NCBI GenBank assembly: GCA_025451145.1
Contig: JANWKX010000133.1
Location: 1-9,159, forward strand
Length of the DNA: 9,159 bases
Source: Vampirovibrionales bacterium
GTDB lineage: Bacteria > Cyanobacteriota > Vampirovibrionia > Vampirovibrionales > JAGQHJ01
Direction of reading: 5' to 3'
The notes below the pieces were generated by a model that made no database searches, was not told where the DNA came from, and was given only the letters and a program-made list of their open reading frames with translations. The position numbers were made by a program, and so were the translations under genes. This document shows positions 1 to 7,278 of the stretch, piece after piece; position 1 is the first letter of the stretch, and each line of letters starts with the position of its first letter.

Positions 1-1313
1 CATAGCTCCCGGAGGCTGGCGATGCTTTGATCAAAGGAAATGTTCTCTTCAACGCTCTGTTTGAGGATATTATCAATCTCGTCTTTAAAGGCAATGGCCT
101 TATCCAGCTTAGGGTTGCTGCCACGGGCGTAAGCCCCGATGCTGACGATATCTTCCGAACGTTTATAGGTGGCTATCAGATCTCGAAGTTTCCCAGCATC
201 ATCCTTGTGCTGTTGATGGGCAACGTGATACATCAAACGGCTAATGGAGCCCAGGATATCAATGGCAGGGAAGTGGTTCTGGTAAGCCAATTCACGAGAC
301 AAGATAATGTGCCCGTCCAGAATCCCCCGAACCGTATCGGAAATGGGTTCGTTAAAATCATCCCCTTCGACCAAAACGGTATAAAGGCCTGTGATAGAGC
401 CTTGATCACTTGTTCCGGCCCGTTCCAGAAGCTTGGGCATATAGGCAAAGACGCTGGGTGTATAGCCTCGACTGGTAGGAGGCTCGCCAACGGAAAGGCC
501 CACCTCTCTTAAGGCCATGGCAAAGCGGGTCACGGAATCCAGCATTAATATCACGTTTTTTCCTTGTGCCCTGAAATACTCGGCAATCGTTGTGGCCACC
601 AGAGAGGCCTTGATTTTCAGCAGGGCCGGTTGTTCCGAAGTGGCAACCACCACAATGGCTCGTTTTAACCCTTCTTCACCCAATGAATACTCAATAAACT
701 CTTTCACCTCACGGCCCCGTTCGCCAATGAGGGCGATAACAGTCATGTCTGCTTCGGTATTTCGGGAAATCATGCCCATCAAGGTGCTTTTTCCAACGCC
801 GGAACCGGCAAAAACACCAAGCCTTTGGCCCTTCCCAACAGTCAGAAAACCATCGATAGCCCGAACGCCCATATGTAAGGGCTCTGTAATCATTTTTCGG
901 TCGAGAGGGGGCGGGGCATCCGAGGTAATGGGCCATTTCTCCGTTGTGAAAATCGGCCCCCGATTATCAATGGGTCGGCCGAGGCCATCCACCACACGAC
1001 CTAGCATCCGGGGCCCCACAGGGATTTTAAACGCATCCTGGGTATTGACCACCCGGTTACCGGGCGCTAAGGCAATCATTGGCCCCAGGGGCATTAATTG
1101 AAGACGATCGGATTTAAAGCCGACGACTTCGGCGGGTAAGGGCTTAATGCCCGGTTCATCGGAGTGAATATAGCATAAATCCCCAATTTTGGCCTTAGGG
1201 CCTTGGGTTTCAATAACCAATCCCACCACTTCAACCACCTGACCGATTTCCTCATAGGGCGATTGCTGATCCAGGCGGCTTTTTAAGGTTTCTAAATCCA
1301 AATCGAACGTCAT
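1..1313 (-). CDS. fliI: Flagellar export ATPase FliI (C-terminus cut by window edge)
   Basis: FliI is the ATPase of the flagellar type III export apparatus. It works at the cytoplasmic face of the basal body with FliH and is related to the F1-ATPase beta subunit. The visible 437 residues show a Walker A loop GSGVGKST (170-177), the GERGREV segment with the expected catalytic Glu198, Walker B VILMLDSVTRFA with Asp259, the PPTSRGYTPSVF segment (278-289), and the ATPase alpha/beta signature PAIDILGSIS (349-358). FliI proteins usually have about 440-455 residues, so only a few C-terminal residues lie beyond base 1. The ATG at 1313-1311 overlaps the fliH stop as ATGA, and no strong Shine-Dalgarno precedes it, which suggests translation coupled to fliH. 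No frameshift or lost catalytic residue is seen. The identification is very secure. Confidence 0.97.
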   Translation of the reverse strand, partial: MTFDLDLETLKSRLDQQSPYEEIGQVVEVVGLVIETQGPKAKIGDLCYIHSDEPGIKPLPAEVVGFKSDRLQLMPLGPMIALAPGNRVVNTQDAFKIPVGPRMLGRVVDGLGRPIDNRGPIFTTEKWPITSDAPPPLDRKMITEPLHMGVRAIDGFLTVGKGQRLGVFAGSGVGKSTLMGMISRNTEADMTVIALIGERGREVKEFIEYSLGEEGLKRAIVVVATSEQPALLKIKASLVATTIAEYFRAQGKNVILMLDSVTRFAMALREVGLSVGEPPTSRGYTPSVFAYMPKLLERAGTSDQGSITGLYTVLVEGDDFNEPISDTVRGILDGHIILSRELAYQNHFPAIDILGSISRLMYHVAHQQHKDDAGKLRDLIATYKRSEDIVSIGAYARGSNPKLDKAIAFKDEIDNILKQSVEENISFDQSIASLREL

Positions 1314-2380
1314 GGCAAGGGATCGGTTTCAGCCAAAGGGGGTTCGATGATTTCTTCAGCGCTTTCAAGAAGGAATTCATCGGTATCAGGATTTTCAGGT
1401 TCTTGGGCCAATGTTTCGGGGATCGCTTCAGCAGGCAGAGCCTCCATAGGGACATGGGGTGCGTGAAATGCTGGAAGTGCTTGGTCATTGGCCTCAACCT
1501 GTATTTCTTGAGACAAGCTATCATCCAGAATCAGATCAGGAGAGGCTTCTAAAACAGCAGCCTCTTCTAGATCTGAATCCGCTAAATCTTCCGGTATTGG
1601 CTCCTCCGTGGCCAGGAGGTCCGGGGCGATGGCTTTGACAAAGCACTCCGCCTGATTCTGAGGGGAAATGTCAAAAACCCCGTCCATGGTTTCCAGGTAC
1701 ATTTCCGATAAGCCGCAGGCCATATCAGGCACCAGATTGATTCTCTTGAGGTTAATCAAGGCATTCACGATATCCGGAGAAAGAGACTTTAGTTTCTTCA
1801 AGGCTTCAGGATTCAGTAATATCCTGGCGCCTTCAGAAACCTGGAGATTCTCGATGGCCTTTTCGATCAATTGCAACATCCGGCTGGGTTCAGCTTGAAC
1901 TACTTCGCCAATGACCAGGTCCAAGATGTAACGAACCAGCTCAACCAGTTTGGTTTTTTGCAGGTCCAAAAGCTGTCGTTGGGCCTCTATAGCCTGTTCA
2001 ACCATCTTGTCGCCCACTTGAATCTTATCGGCGAGTTGTTGGGAAATATGCTCTATCCCATGGGTTAATCCAGCTTGGTAGCCTTCTTCAAAAGCCTGCT
2101 GCAAAATTTCATCACGCTTTTGGATGCCATCCTCTTCCAAAATTCGACTGGCTTCAGCTTGGGCCGATTGAATGATCTGATTGGCTTCCTCTTTAGCGGC
2201 CTCTATCTGTGCCAAGGCCTGCTTTTCAGCTTGATGCATGGTTTCCAGGGTGATGGACTCCAGTTGAAGGGCCCGATGGTTGGCCACCATAAACTTATCA
2301 TCCAGGATCACGGCCTGGCCAACATCAACCTGCTTAAAGGTGCTTTGGCGACGGACCACGCGAGGCGGATTGCTACTCAA
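1310..2380 (-). CDS. fliH: Flagellar export-ATPase regulator FliH with long acidic C-terminal tail
   Basis: FliH binds and restrains FliI and helps dock it at the export gate. From the preferred start the protein has 356 residues. There is a short basic N-terminus, an Ala/Glu/Gln-rich coiled coil (about 45-115) with the FliH-like EEGYQAGLTHG segment (98-108), and a globular FliH/YscL-type domain (about 120-248). Residues 250-356 hold no Lys or Arg and about 30 Asp/Glu, with many Pro. FliH is more often about 230-270 residues, so this tail is an extension. The start is taken as TTG at 2380 because AGGAGG (2392-2387) lies 6 bases upstream; it overlaps the end of fliG by 8 bases. A GTG at 2404 would add 8 residues but has no comparable ribosome site. 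The stop overlaps the fliI start. Family call is firm from order and coiled coil; the tail's role is unknown. Confidence 0.9.
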   Translation of the reverse strand: MSSNPPRVVRRQSTFKQVDVGQAVILDDKFMVANHRALQLESITLETMHQAEKQALAQIEAAKEEANQIIQSAQAEASRILEEDGIQKRDEILQQAFEEGYQAGLTHGIEHISQQLADKIQVGDKMVEQAIEAQRQLLDLQKTKLVELVRYILDLVIGEVVQAEPSRMLQLIEKAIENLQVSEGARILLNPEALKKLKSLSPDIVNALINLKRINLVPDMACGLSEMYLETMDGVFDISPQNQAECFVKAIAPDLLATEEPIPEDLADSDLEEAAVLEASPDLILDDSLSQEIQVEANDQALPAFHAPHVPMEALPAEAIPETLAQEPENPDTDEFLLESAEEIIEPPLAETDPLP

Positions 2381-3401
2381 TGAAGTCCTCCTCTTCGGAA
2401 CCACGGGAAATTACGATTTCACCGGTGGCTTCAAGGGCCCGAATGACCCCGACAATAAAGGTCTGTTTCTCCTGAACATCTTTTGAGCGAACAGGACCCA
2501 TATATTCCATATCTTCTTTCAGCATGCCGGCAGCCCGTTCAGACATATTGCGGAAGATTTTGTCTTTGACAACGTCGGCGGAGCCTTTGAGGGCCAGGGC
2601 CAGATCCTTGGTCTCCACTTCCCGCAGAATCCGTTGAATGGATCGATCTTCCAGTTGGACAATATCTTCGAAGACGAACATCAGCTCGCGAACTCTCAGG
2701 GCGCTTTCCGGATCCCGCATTTCCATTTCGTCGAGAATAACCTTTTCGGTGCTTCGATCGCTTCGGTTCAGAATTTCGGCCAGGGCTTCCACGCCACCGC
2801 ACTTGGTAAAGTCCGTGGTGACAACGGAGGAGAATTTGTTCTCTAAAATTCGTTCTATTTCTCGAAGGATTTCAGGGTTGGTACGGTCCATCGTGGCGAT
2901 TCGGCTGGCGACTTCGATCTGCATTTCCGGGCTTAAGCCACTGAGCACTGCCGCACTGTTTTCTGCTTGCAAGTAAGCCAGGACCAATGCCACCATCTGG
3001 GGATTTTCGCTTTGGAAGGATGCTGCCAACTGGGCCGGATCGGCATTATTGAAGAAGTCAAAGGGGTTGGTCTGTAGGGATGCCACCAGGCGATCCAGGA
3101 TATTATCAGCCTTGTTAGTCCCATAGGCGTTTTCCAGGAGAGTTCTGGCGTAACCAACCCCGCCACTGGCCAGGTATTCACTGGCCTGAAACAGGGTATA
3201 AAACTCTTCCAGGATCTGGGCCAGCATACTTTGTTCCAGCTTTTGCATGGACGCGATTTCGAGGGCGATATGTTCAACCTCGTTATCATCTTTAATATGC
3301 TTCATGACCTCGGACGCCACCTTGGGCCCTAATGCAATCAGGAGGGCCGCCACTTTCTGGGCGTTGGTCATACTTTGTAGGGTTAACTGCCCGCTTGGCA
3401 T
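2373..3401 (-). CDS. fliG: Flagellar motor switch protein FliG
   Basis: FliG sits on the cytoplasmic face of the MS ring, binds FliF through its N-terminal domain and FliM through its middle domain, and meets the stator with its C-terminal domain to generate torque. The 342 residues match the usual length. Landmarks are the N-terminal domain beginning TNAQKVAALLIALG (12-25), the middle-domain surface motif ENPQ (132-135; usually EHPQ), GGVEALAEILN (202-212), the flexible MFVF segment (241-244), and the charged torque helix EDRSIQRILREV (251-262) followed by LALALKG. A purine-rich GGAGAGAGAG precedes the ATG. A 99-bp gap separates it from fliF, the largest inside this operon. The 3' end overlaps fliH. 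The His-to-Asn change in the EHPQ motif is the only oddity. Confidence 0.97.
   Translation of the reverse strand: MPSGQLTLQSMTNAQKVAALLIALGPKVASEVMKHIKDDNEVEHIALEIASMQKLEQSMLAQILEEFYTLFQASEYLASGGVGYARTLLENAYGTNKADNILDRLVASLQTNPFDFFNNADPAQLAASFQSENPQMVALVLAYLQAENSAAVLSGLSPEMQIEVASRIATMDRTNPEILREIERILENKFSSVVTTDFTKCGGVEALAEILNRSDRSTEKVILDEMEMRDPESALRVRELMFVFEDIVQLEDRSIQRILREVETKDLALALKGSADVVKDKIFRNMSERAAGMLKEDMEYMGPVRSKDVQEKQTFIVGVIRALEATGEIVISRGSEEEDFIE
2387..2392 (-). promoter_or_regulatory. Ribosome binding site deciding the fliH start
   Basis: AGGAGG lies inside the last codons of fliG, 6 bases before the TTG at 2380. It is a perfect Shine-Dalgarno core at good spacing. The alternative GTG at 2404 has none, so the TTG is the likelier start. 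Confidence 0.75.
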
Positions 3402-3500
3402 CGTTTCTCTCTCTCCAACCGCTGTTTCTTAGCCACCTCTAACCTAGATATCGTCAAATATGATTTTTCCTAAACGGATCTTGAACTTTTCTCCATGTGG

Positions 3501-5105
3501 TTACATATCCTTCATGTAGGTTACCAGGACCCTGGCGGCTTCTCCCGGATCTTTATTGACCATGGCGTGGATGGATTCCCGCATCTGCTCAATCTCCGGA
3601 TCCAGTTTGGCTTCAAGAGCCGGTAAGACCGAAGTGCCCATCAACTGTTCTGTGGGATCGATGAGAGGGGCCATTACATCATCATCCTCTACCAGTTCAC
3701 CATCGACAGGCTGGTGCAGCAGCTTGTAGAGAATAAACAGGGCTGCAATTCCCAGGATAAAGATGCCGCCGATCTGGGCCAGGGTTACAATCAGTTGTTG
3801 CTGATCTTCCTGCTTCACGATATCCAGGGATTTTTGCTGTTGATCTTGAAGCTCAGGCGAGAATTGAAGGCCGCTAACGGTGATGGTATCGCCTCGGCTG
3901 GAGTCGATGCCGCTAGCTGATGCTACCAGTTGAGATAATTCTTTGCTCTGGCTATCGGTCAGGACTTTATTGATGACGACGGCGACCGACATTTTTTCAA
4001 CAGTGCCAGGGGCGTGAACAATGGTTTTTTCCTCACTGGAAATTTCGTAATTGGTCACCAGTTGCTGGTTCTTGTAATTGGAGTTTTTCCCATCACTTGC
4101 ATTTGGTTTTTCGGCGACATAGTTGGGGATATTGGACTTGGTACCCGGCTCTCCCATAGGGCCGCCGGCATGATTGCCATTTTTATCCTGGCCATTATAA
4201 TCTTCGACGTTCTGTTGAACGCTGACAGGGATGCCGGTGGGATTTTCTTCCGTGCCGCCGCTGGGGATAAAGCGCTTGATTTTAGATTCGGATTTATCGA
4301 AATTCATCACTGCGCTGACTTTGACTACGGCATTATTGGGACCAACCAATGGGGTCAGCATTTCCAGAATGTCTTTGGATTTTTGTTTTTCGAAAGTGGT
4401 TCTCAGGTTGTCGCCTTCGGTATTTCCCGTGGCCCCTTGGGCAGAGGTGATATCATCAGACAGCTCATTTCCCATGGAGTCTGATAAGGCGACATTTTCA
4501 GACTTAAGTCCAGGGACAGAATGGGCAACCAGATTCTTGACGGTCTTGACCTGCTCGGGCTTCAAACGAAATCCAGGCTCAACAATCAGCATGACGGAGG
4601 CGGTAGGATCTGTTCGTTCGTTGCTGAACAAGGAATCCTGAGACTGGGCCAGAATGACCCTGGCTTTTTTGATCCCTCGAATCCGCTCTAGCGTGGTAAC
4701 GACTTCGTCACTGACGATTTTTTGATCGTATTTTTGCTCTTGCCAGTCCGTCATCCCGAAGGGAAGGGATTTTAAAGCGCCATAGCCTACGGCTTTATCA
4801 CTTTTTATCAAATCATCCTTGAAGGCGTTGAGACGAAGCTCTTCTTTCCGGCTTCTGGGAACCAGAATGGTGGTTCCACCATTGGCCAGCTTATAGGGAG
4901 CACCTTGCTGTTTGAGGTTTTGAACGACTGCAGCGGCATCCGGCTCATCCAAATCGGATAGCATGACATCATAATCTTGTTGAGCGTGATTATAAAAGAA
5001 CATCATGGTGAACACGGCGGCAACAGCCAATGTGCCCAACAGAATTTTTTGGTTAAAACTCAGGTTGGTCCATAAGGACAGGACTTTTAGAAGTTGCTCT
5101 TTCAC
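3501..5105 (-). CDS. fliF: Flagellar MS-ring protein FliF
   Basis: FliF forms the membrane-embedded MS ring, the first structure built in the basal body, and carries FliG on its cytoplasmic tail. The 534 residues show a first membrane span (about 20-39), the periplasmic YscJ/FliF ring-building domains (about 45-215), a region resembling the second FliF domain with the typical YEISSEEKTIVHAPGTVEKM stretch (353-372), and a second membrane span (about 438-462). The cytoplasmic tail ends in a helix (about 504-534) of the kind that binds FliG. Residues 297-345 are a Gly/Asn/Lys-rich low-complexity insert in the periplasmic part, as is common here. The start is GTG at 5105, with GGA 9 bases upstream; it leaves the usual short cytoplasmic segment before the first span. 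The gap to fliE is 27 bases. Confidence 0.97.
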   Translation of the reverse strand: MKEQLLKVLSLWTNLSFNQKILLGTLAVAAVFTMMFFYNHAQQDYDVMLSDLDEPDAAAVVQNLKQQGAPYKLANGGTTILVPRSRKEELRLNAFKDDLIKSDKAVGYGALKSLPFGMTDWQEQKYDQKIVSDEVVTTLERIRGIKKARVILAQSQDSLFSNERTDPTASVMLIVEPGFRLKPEQVKTVKNLVAHSVPGLKSENVALSDSMGNELSDDITSAQGATGNTEGDNLRTTFEKQKSKDILEMLTPLVGPNNAVVKVSAVMNFDKSESKIKRFIPSGGTEENPTGIPVSVQQNVEDYNGQDKNGNHAGGPMGEPGTKSNIPNYVAEKPNASDGKNSNYKNQQLVTNYEISSEEKTIVHAPGTVEKMSVAVVINKVLTDSQSKELSQLVASASGIDSSRGDTITVSGLQFSPELQDQQQKSLDIVKQEDQQQLIVTLAQIGGIFILGIAALFILYKLLHQPVDGELVEDDDVMAPLIDPTEQLMGTSVLPALEAKLDPEIEQMRESIHAMVNKDPGEAARVLVTYMKDM

Positions 5106-5132
5106 GTGTTTCGTTCCAATCTAGCTTAATAT

Positions 5133-5468
5133 TTATACAGACAGGTGGCTGACTTCTTGGTAGGCTTGCAGCACTTTGTTTCTAACCTGCATGGTCAGGT
5201 CTAGCGCCAAACTTGCTTTTTCAAAGGACACCATCACCTGGTGCAAGGGAACGGGACCTCCGGTGGCATAGGTATTGATGGCCTTACTGGCTTCGGCTTG
5301 TAAAGTGTTCACCTTTTCCATGCTGTTTTGCATAATTTGGCCAAAGGAATCCAATACGGCTCCGGGTTGTTGCTGCCCTCCTGATGTATTAGACTGCAAG
5401 GCCCCCAATGCCTTGTCTTGGAGCAGATTAATGCCAATTTGGCTATTTGTGGTTTGTATTGGATTCAC
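5133..5468 (-). CDS. fliE: Flagellar hook-basal body protein FliE
   Basis: FliE is the small protein joining the MS ring to the proximal rod and is an early substrate of the flagellar export gate. The 111 residues are typical. The first 36 are polar and probably flexible (Gln/Ser/Gly-rich). The rest carries the family pattern: F-x-x-x-M spacing then VNTLQAEASKAINTYATGG (53-71), LHQVMVSFEKASLALDL (75-91), and the diagnostic MQVRNKVLQAYQEV (93-106). The start is a GTG at 5468 with GGGAG 7 bases upstream; no in-frame ATG gives a better fit. It lies 25 bases after flgC and 27 before fliF, in the classic flgBC-fliE-fliF order. Confidence 0.95.
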   Translation of the reverse strand: MNPIQTTNSQIGINLLQDKALGALQSNTSGGQQQPGAVLDSFGQIMQNSMEKVNTLQAEASKAINTYATGGPVPLHQVMVSFEKASLALDLTMQVRNKVLQAYQEVSHLSV

Positions 5469-5493
5469 TTTCGCTCTCCCATATTCTCTTCGT

Positions 5494-5985
5494 CTAAATA
5501 TCCATTGCGGATTTCAGCATGGATTTAGAGGCTTGAAGCGCCGTAACGTTAGCTTCATAGGCCCTTGTTGCTGAAATCATATCCACCATCTCTGAAACCG
5601 GGTTAATGTTTGGCATTTGAACATAGCCATTGGTATCGGCATCAGGATTAGTCGGGTCATATACTGTTCTTAGCGGGGTTTTCATATCCTGGTTGATTTC
5701 AACCACCTGGACACCATTGCCGGGGGAAATCATGTTGTTGGAGACACCGGCTTTCAAGGTTGGAACCCCATTCTCAAAATGAACGCTCATAGAGCCGTTC
5801 TGCTTTCCTCCGGAGGCCATCTGGTTATTCAGGATAGGGGCAAATACCACGTTTCTTCGACGATAAGCACCAAGTGTGCCATCGGCATTGCGGGTGGTAT
5901 TGATGTTAGCCAGGTTACTGGAAATGACATCAAGGCGTAAGCGTTGCGCTGTTAAGGCTGAGGCGCTGATATCAAAGGAATCCAT
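5494..5985 (-). CDS. flgC: Flagellar proximal rod protein FlgC
   Basis: FlgC is one of the proximal rod proteins, exported through the flagellar type III apparatus and assembled next to FlgB. It shows the paired terminal helices of rod, hook and filament-axis proteins. The N-terminal motif is SALTAQRLRLDVISSNLANI (9-28) followed by NTT, and the C-terminal motif is GYVQMPNINPVSEMVDMIS (120-138) with RAYEANVTALQASKSML (141-157). Before the C-terminal motif comes the typical YDPTNPDAD (109-117). At 163 residues it is somewhat longer than many FlgC proteins (about 130-150), the extra length lying in the middle (about 52-90). The ATG at 5985 follows flgB by 2 bases and has a strong ribosome site inside the flgB end. 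Confidence 0.97.
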   Translation of the reverse strand: MDSFDISASALTAQRLRLDVISSNLANINTTRNADGTLGAYRRRNVVFAPILNNQMASGGKQNGSMSVHFENGVPTLKAGVSNNMISPGNGVQVVEINQDMKTPLRTVYDPTNPDADTNGYVQMPNINPVSEMVDMISATRAYEANVTALQASKSMLKSAMDI

Positions 5986-5987
5986 AA

Positions 5988-6434
5988 TTAACCACCTCCA
6001 CCTTTTATCACATCCCTAAGCAGGCCGTAGTTTTTAGACTCTAAGTTGCTTAAGGCCAGGAACCTTTGGGTGTTTTTAGCCAGTTGTGCCATCTCGGAAT
6101 CAATATCAACACCATTTTTATCCTGTCGATAAGAGGTCCCGCTTTGAGAGATGCTCGCTTGGGCGTCATTTAAAGAGGATGCAACCGGGTTTGGATTAAA
6201 ATGTAACGGATTAGTGGTTTTTAAGGATCCTGTCGGAAGAAACTTAGAGGATGCTGATCCGCTTTCTTCCGCTTGGATGGCCTGGCTCAAGTTCTCTTCA
6301 AAAGACACTCGTGTGGCTTTGTATCCAGGGGTTTCAGCATTGGCAATATTACTTAAAATGGCGGTGTGGCGTTGAGAAACCCCATCCATTGCCTTTGCCA
6401 AGGCCTTTGTTGTAATGCTGTCTATTAAATCCAT
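5988..6434 (-). CDS. flgB: Flagellar proximal rod protein FlgB
   Basis: FlgB is a proximal rod protein and the first visible gene of this operon. The 148 residues fit the family. The N-terminal motif is RHTAILSNIANAETPGYKA (22-40), in which NIANAETPGYKA is the rod-protein signature. A polar Ser/Asn-rich middle (about 55-100) follows, then the FlgB-specific RQDKNGVDIDSEMAQLAKNT (103-122) and a final helix (about 123-143). It ends in four glycines, encoded by the flgC ribosome-binding sequence. The ATG at 6434 has purine-rich GTGGA/AGGGTGAAG upstream. The operon promoter should lie in the intergenic region that follows; a weak candidate is TTGTCG-16-TATAGA about 25-50 bases before the start. 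Confidence 0.97.
   Translation of the reverse strand: MDLIDSITTKALAKAMDGVSQRHTAILSNIANAETPGYKATRVSFEENLSQAIQAEESGSASSKFLPTGSLKTTNPLHFNPNPVASSLNDAQASISQSGTSYRQDKNGVDIDSEMAQLAKNTQRFLALSNLESKNYGLLRDVIKGGGG
5993..5999 (-). promoter_or_regulatory. Ribosome binding site for flgC inside the flgB 3' end
   Basis: GGAGGTG (read on the minus strand) lies 7 bases before the flgC ATG and is an extended match to the anti-Shine-Dalgarno. It is part of the codons for the Gly run that ends FlgB, so one stretch serves both coding and initiation. Confidence 0.75.
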
Positions 6435-6675
6435 GTATCCACTTCACCCTAAAAACGCTCTCTCTATACTTCAACTTTAAGACACGACAAAGGGACTTAC
6501 CTCATCCGGAGAATTGAATTTAAGTGTCCCAGCTCCTGCAAACGGAGGAGATGGATCGGTGGTAAGGGCAAAAATTCAGGGTAAATTTCCCTTACCTGGA
6601 TGTCCGCCTCATGGACATGATTGAGGTGGGGTGCTAATATCGGCCGTTCGTCTCATTGCGGAAGGATCCAATTCG
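6435..6675. other. Divergent intergenic region, upstream of flgB, with inverted repeats
   Basis: This gene-free stretch lies between flgB (minus) and the plus-strand cluster and must hold the flagellar operon promoter and leader. I see no confident promoter consensus. A weak minus-strand candidate reads TTGTCG, 16 bases, TATAGA near 6487-6460. The region is rich in inverted repeats: 6492-6499 with 6521-6530 (GGGACTTA against TAAG-TG-TCCC, 2-base bulge), 6561-6568 with 6589-6596 (8 bp, perfect), and 6601-6605 with 6613-6617 (TGTCC/GGACA). No coding frame looks real. Confidence 0.55.
6561..6596. repeat. Perfect 8-bp inverted repeat in the flgB upstream region
   Basis: GGTAAGGG (6561-6568) and CCCTTACC (6589-6596) are exact reverse complements around a 20-base loop. 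The inner A and T runs could extend the stem imperfectly. No U-run follows on either strand, so it is not a typical intrinsic terminator; a leader hairpin or protein-binding site is possible. Confidence 0.6.
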
Positions 6676-6795
6676 CTCCAAGGTAACAAACGCTTCATAT
6701 TTTGAGCGATATGTGCAATTTTGGGATTTGTTTCATTTTTATTGGTTTTACAATTTCTAAAATCAAATCGGATTTAATTTTGGTTGTGTGCCCGA
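6676..6795 (+). repeat. 120-bp non-coding repeat, copy 1 (upstream of the 145-aa gene)
   Basis: The stretch from CTCCAAGG to CCCGA closely matches 7394-7513. The first 75 or so bases differ at about six positions plus one single-base gap. The last part keeps an identical ATTTTGGTTGTGTG core. A single-base indel between the copies breaks any common reading frame, so conservation is at the DNA or RNA level. It ends 45 bases before the GTG start of the gene at 6841. It contains a short possible stem, CGCT/AGCG (6691-6708), and AT-rich tracts. It could be a promoter/operator or 5' untranslated regulatory element; I recognise no riboswitch. Confidence 0.85.
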
Positions 6796-6807
6796 TTTTA
6801 TTCTTTT

Positions 6808-6819
6808 GATATTGATATC
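6808..6819. repeat. Short inverted repeat GATAT-TG-ATATC before the 145-aa gene
   Basis: GATAT (6808-6812) and ATATC (6815-6819) flank a 2-base centre just before the ribosome site. The size suits a protein operator more than an RNA hairpin. It may be chance in AT-rich DNA. Confidence 0.3.
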
Positions 6820-6826
6820 CGCAGAT

Positions 6827-6831
6827 AGGAG
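6827..6831 (+). promoter_or_regulatory. Ribosome binding site for the 145-aa gene
   Basis: AGGAG lies 9 bases before the GTG at 6841. The arrangement is the same as for the gene at 7540, and it supports the non-ATG start. Confidence 0.65.
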
Positions 6832-6840
6832 CTTCGCATC

Positions 6841-7278
6841 GTGAAACTTTCAGCCTCATCTTTGATTTCTCCTCATACTCTATCCCGCAGTGCTGCCGTT
6901 GGCCCCAAAGCAGCCATTCGGTTTGGCGGTGATCGGAAAATTGATCCAAACTGGGATGAGCGATTAGAGGCCATGTTTCAAACAGCCAGCCATGGGGGCG
7001 AATATTTCCAATCTGGTACAGCGTTTTCCTTAGCCAATGGAAAAAACATTTGGTTTGATCCGATCTCTAAATTGACGATTAAAATTCATAGCCGTGAAGA
7101 TGGCGCTAAATATCCGATTTATGACATTACCCGGGTTGATCAGGGACCCAATAAGGGTTTTTTCCTTTATCAGGTATATAAAAGTCTTGATCCTAAGGAC
7201 TCCAGACTCCAGCCGACCGAAGAGGACCTGGCTAAGTTGAACGCTTTACTGGCTTCCGTGGTGGATGCCGGAAAATAG
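6841..7278 (+). CDS. Hypothetical 145-aa protein with N-terminal RFGG motif
   Basis: I do not recognise this protein. It starts at GTG 6841 behind AGGAG and ends at TAG. The first 30 residues are Ser/Ala-rich without a hydrophobic signal-peptide core and end in AAIRFGGD (24-31). The body begins with a likely helix (WDERLEAMFQ, 38-47). It is then mixed and probably beta-rich with many aromatics (EYFQSG, IWFDP, KYPIYDI, GFFLYQVYKS). It closes with a helix EEDLAKLNALLASVVDAG (127-144). There are no membrane spans and no cysteines. It shares a 120-bp leader and an N-terminal pattern (M-x-L/I-S-A ... RF-G) with the gene at 7540, but not the rest. The body could be a small cytoplasmic or exported domain; no function can be given. 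Confidence 0.8.
   Translation: MKLSASSLISPHTLSRSAAVGPKAAIRFGGDRKIDPNWDERLEAMFQTASHGGEYFQSGTAFSLANGKNIWFDPISKLTIKIHSREDGAKYPIYDITRVDQGPNKGFFLYQVYKSLDPKDSRLQPTEEDLAKLNALLASVVDAGK

Noticed and set aside
517..1101. Long plus-strand open frame opposite fliI, and others opposite fliF and fliG
   Set aside because: They are antisense to clearly identified conserved genes, match no family I recognise, and arise from the codon bias of those genes.
3444..3500. Possible internal promoter before fliG (TTCAAG, 17 bases, CATATT)
   Set aside because: Only three of six and four of six consensus matches, which is expected by chance in this AT-rich gap.
6637..6644. GCCGATAT on the minus strand, close to a sigma-28 -10 box (GCCGATAA)
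   Set aside because: The position for the -35 box reads TTCCGCAA, with no resemblance to TAAAGTTT, and the site lies about 200 bases from flgB.
6695..6949. Minus-strand open frame of 84 codons, with a similar frame at 7607-7401 sharing a GHTTKI-like segment
   Set aside because: The similarity is just the 120-bp repeat read on the other strand; both frames run into the antisense of the two plus-strand genes and have no ribosome sites.
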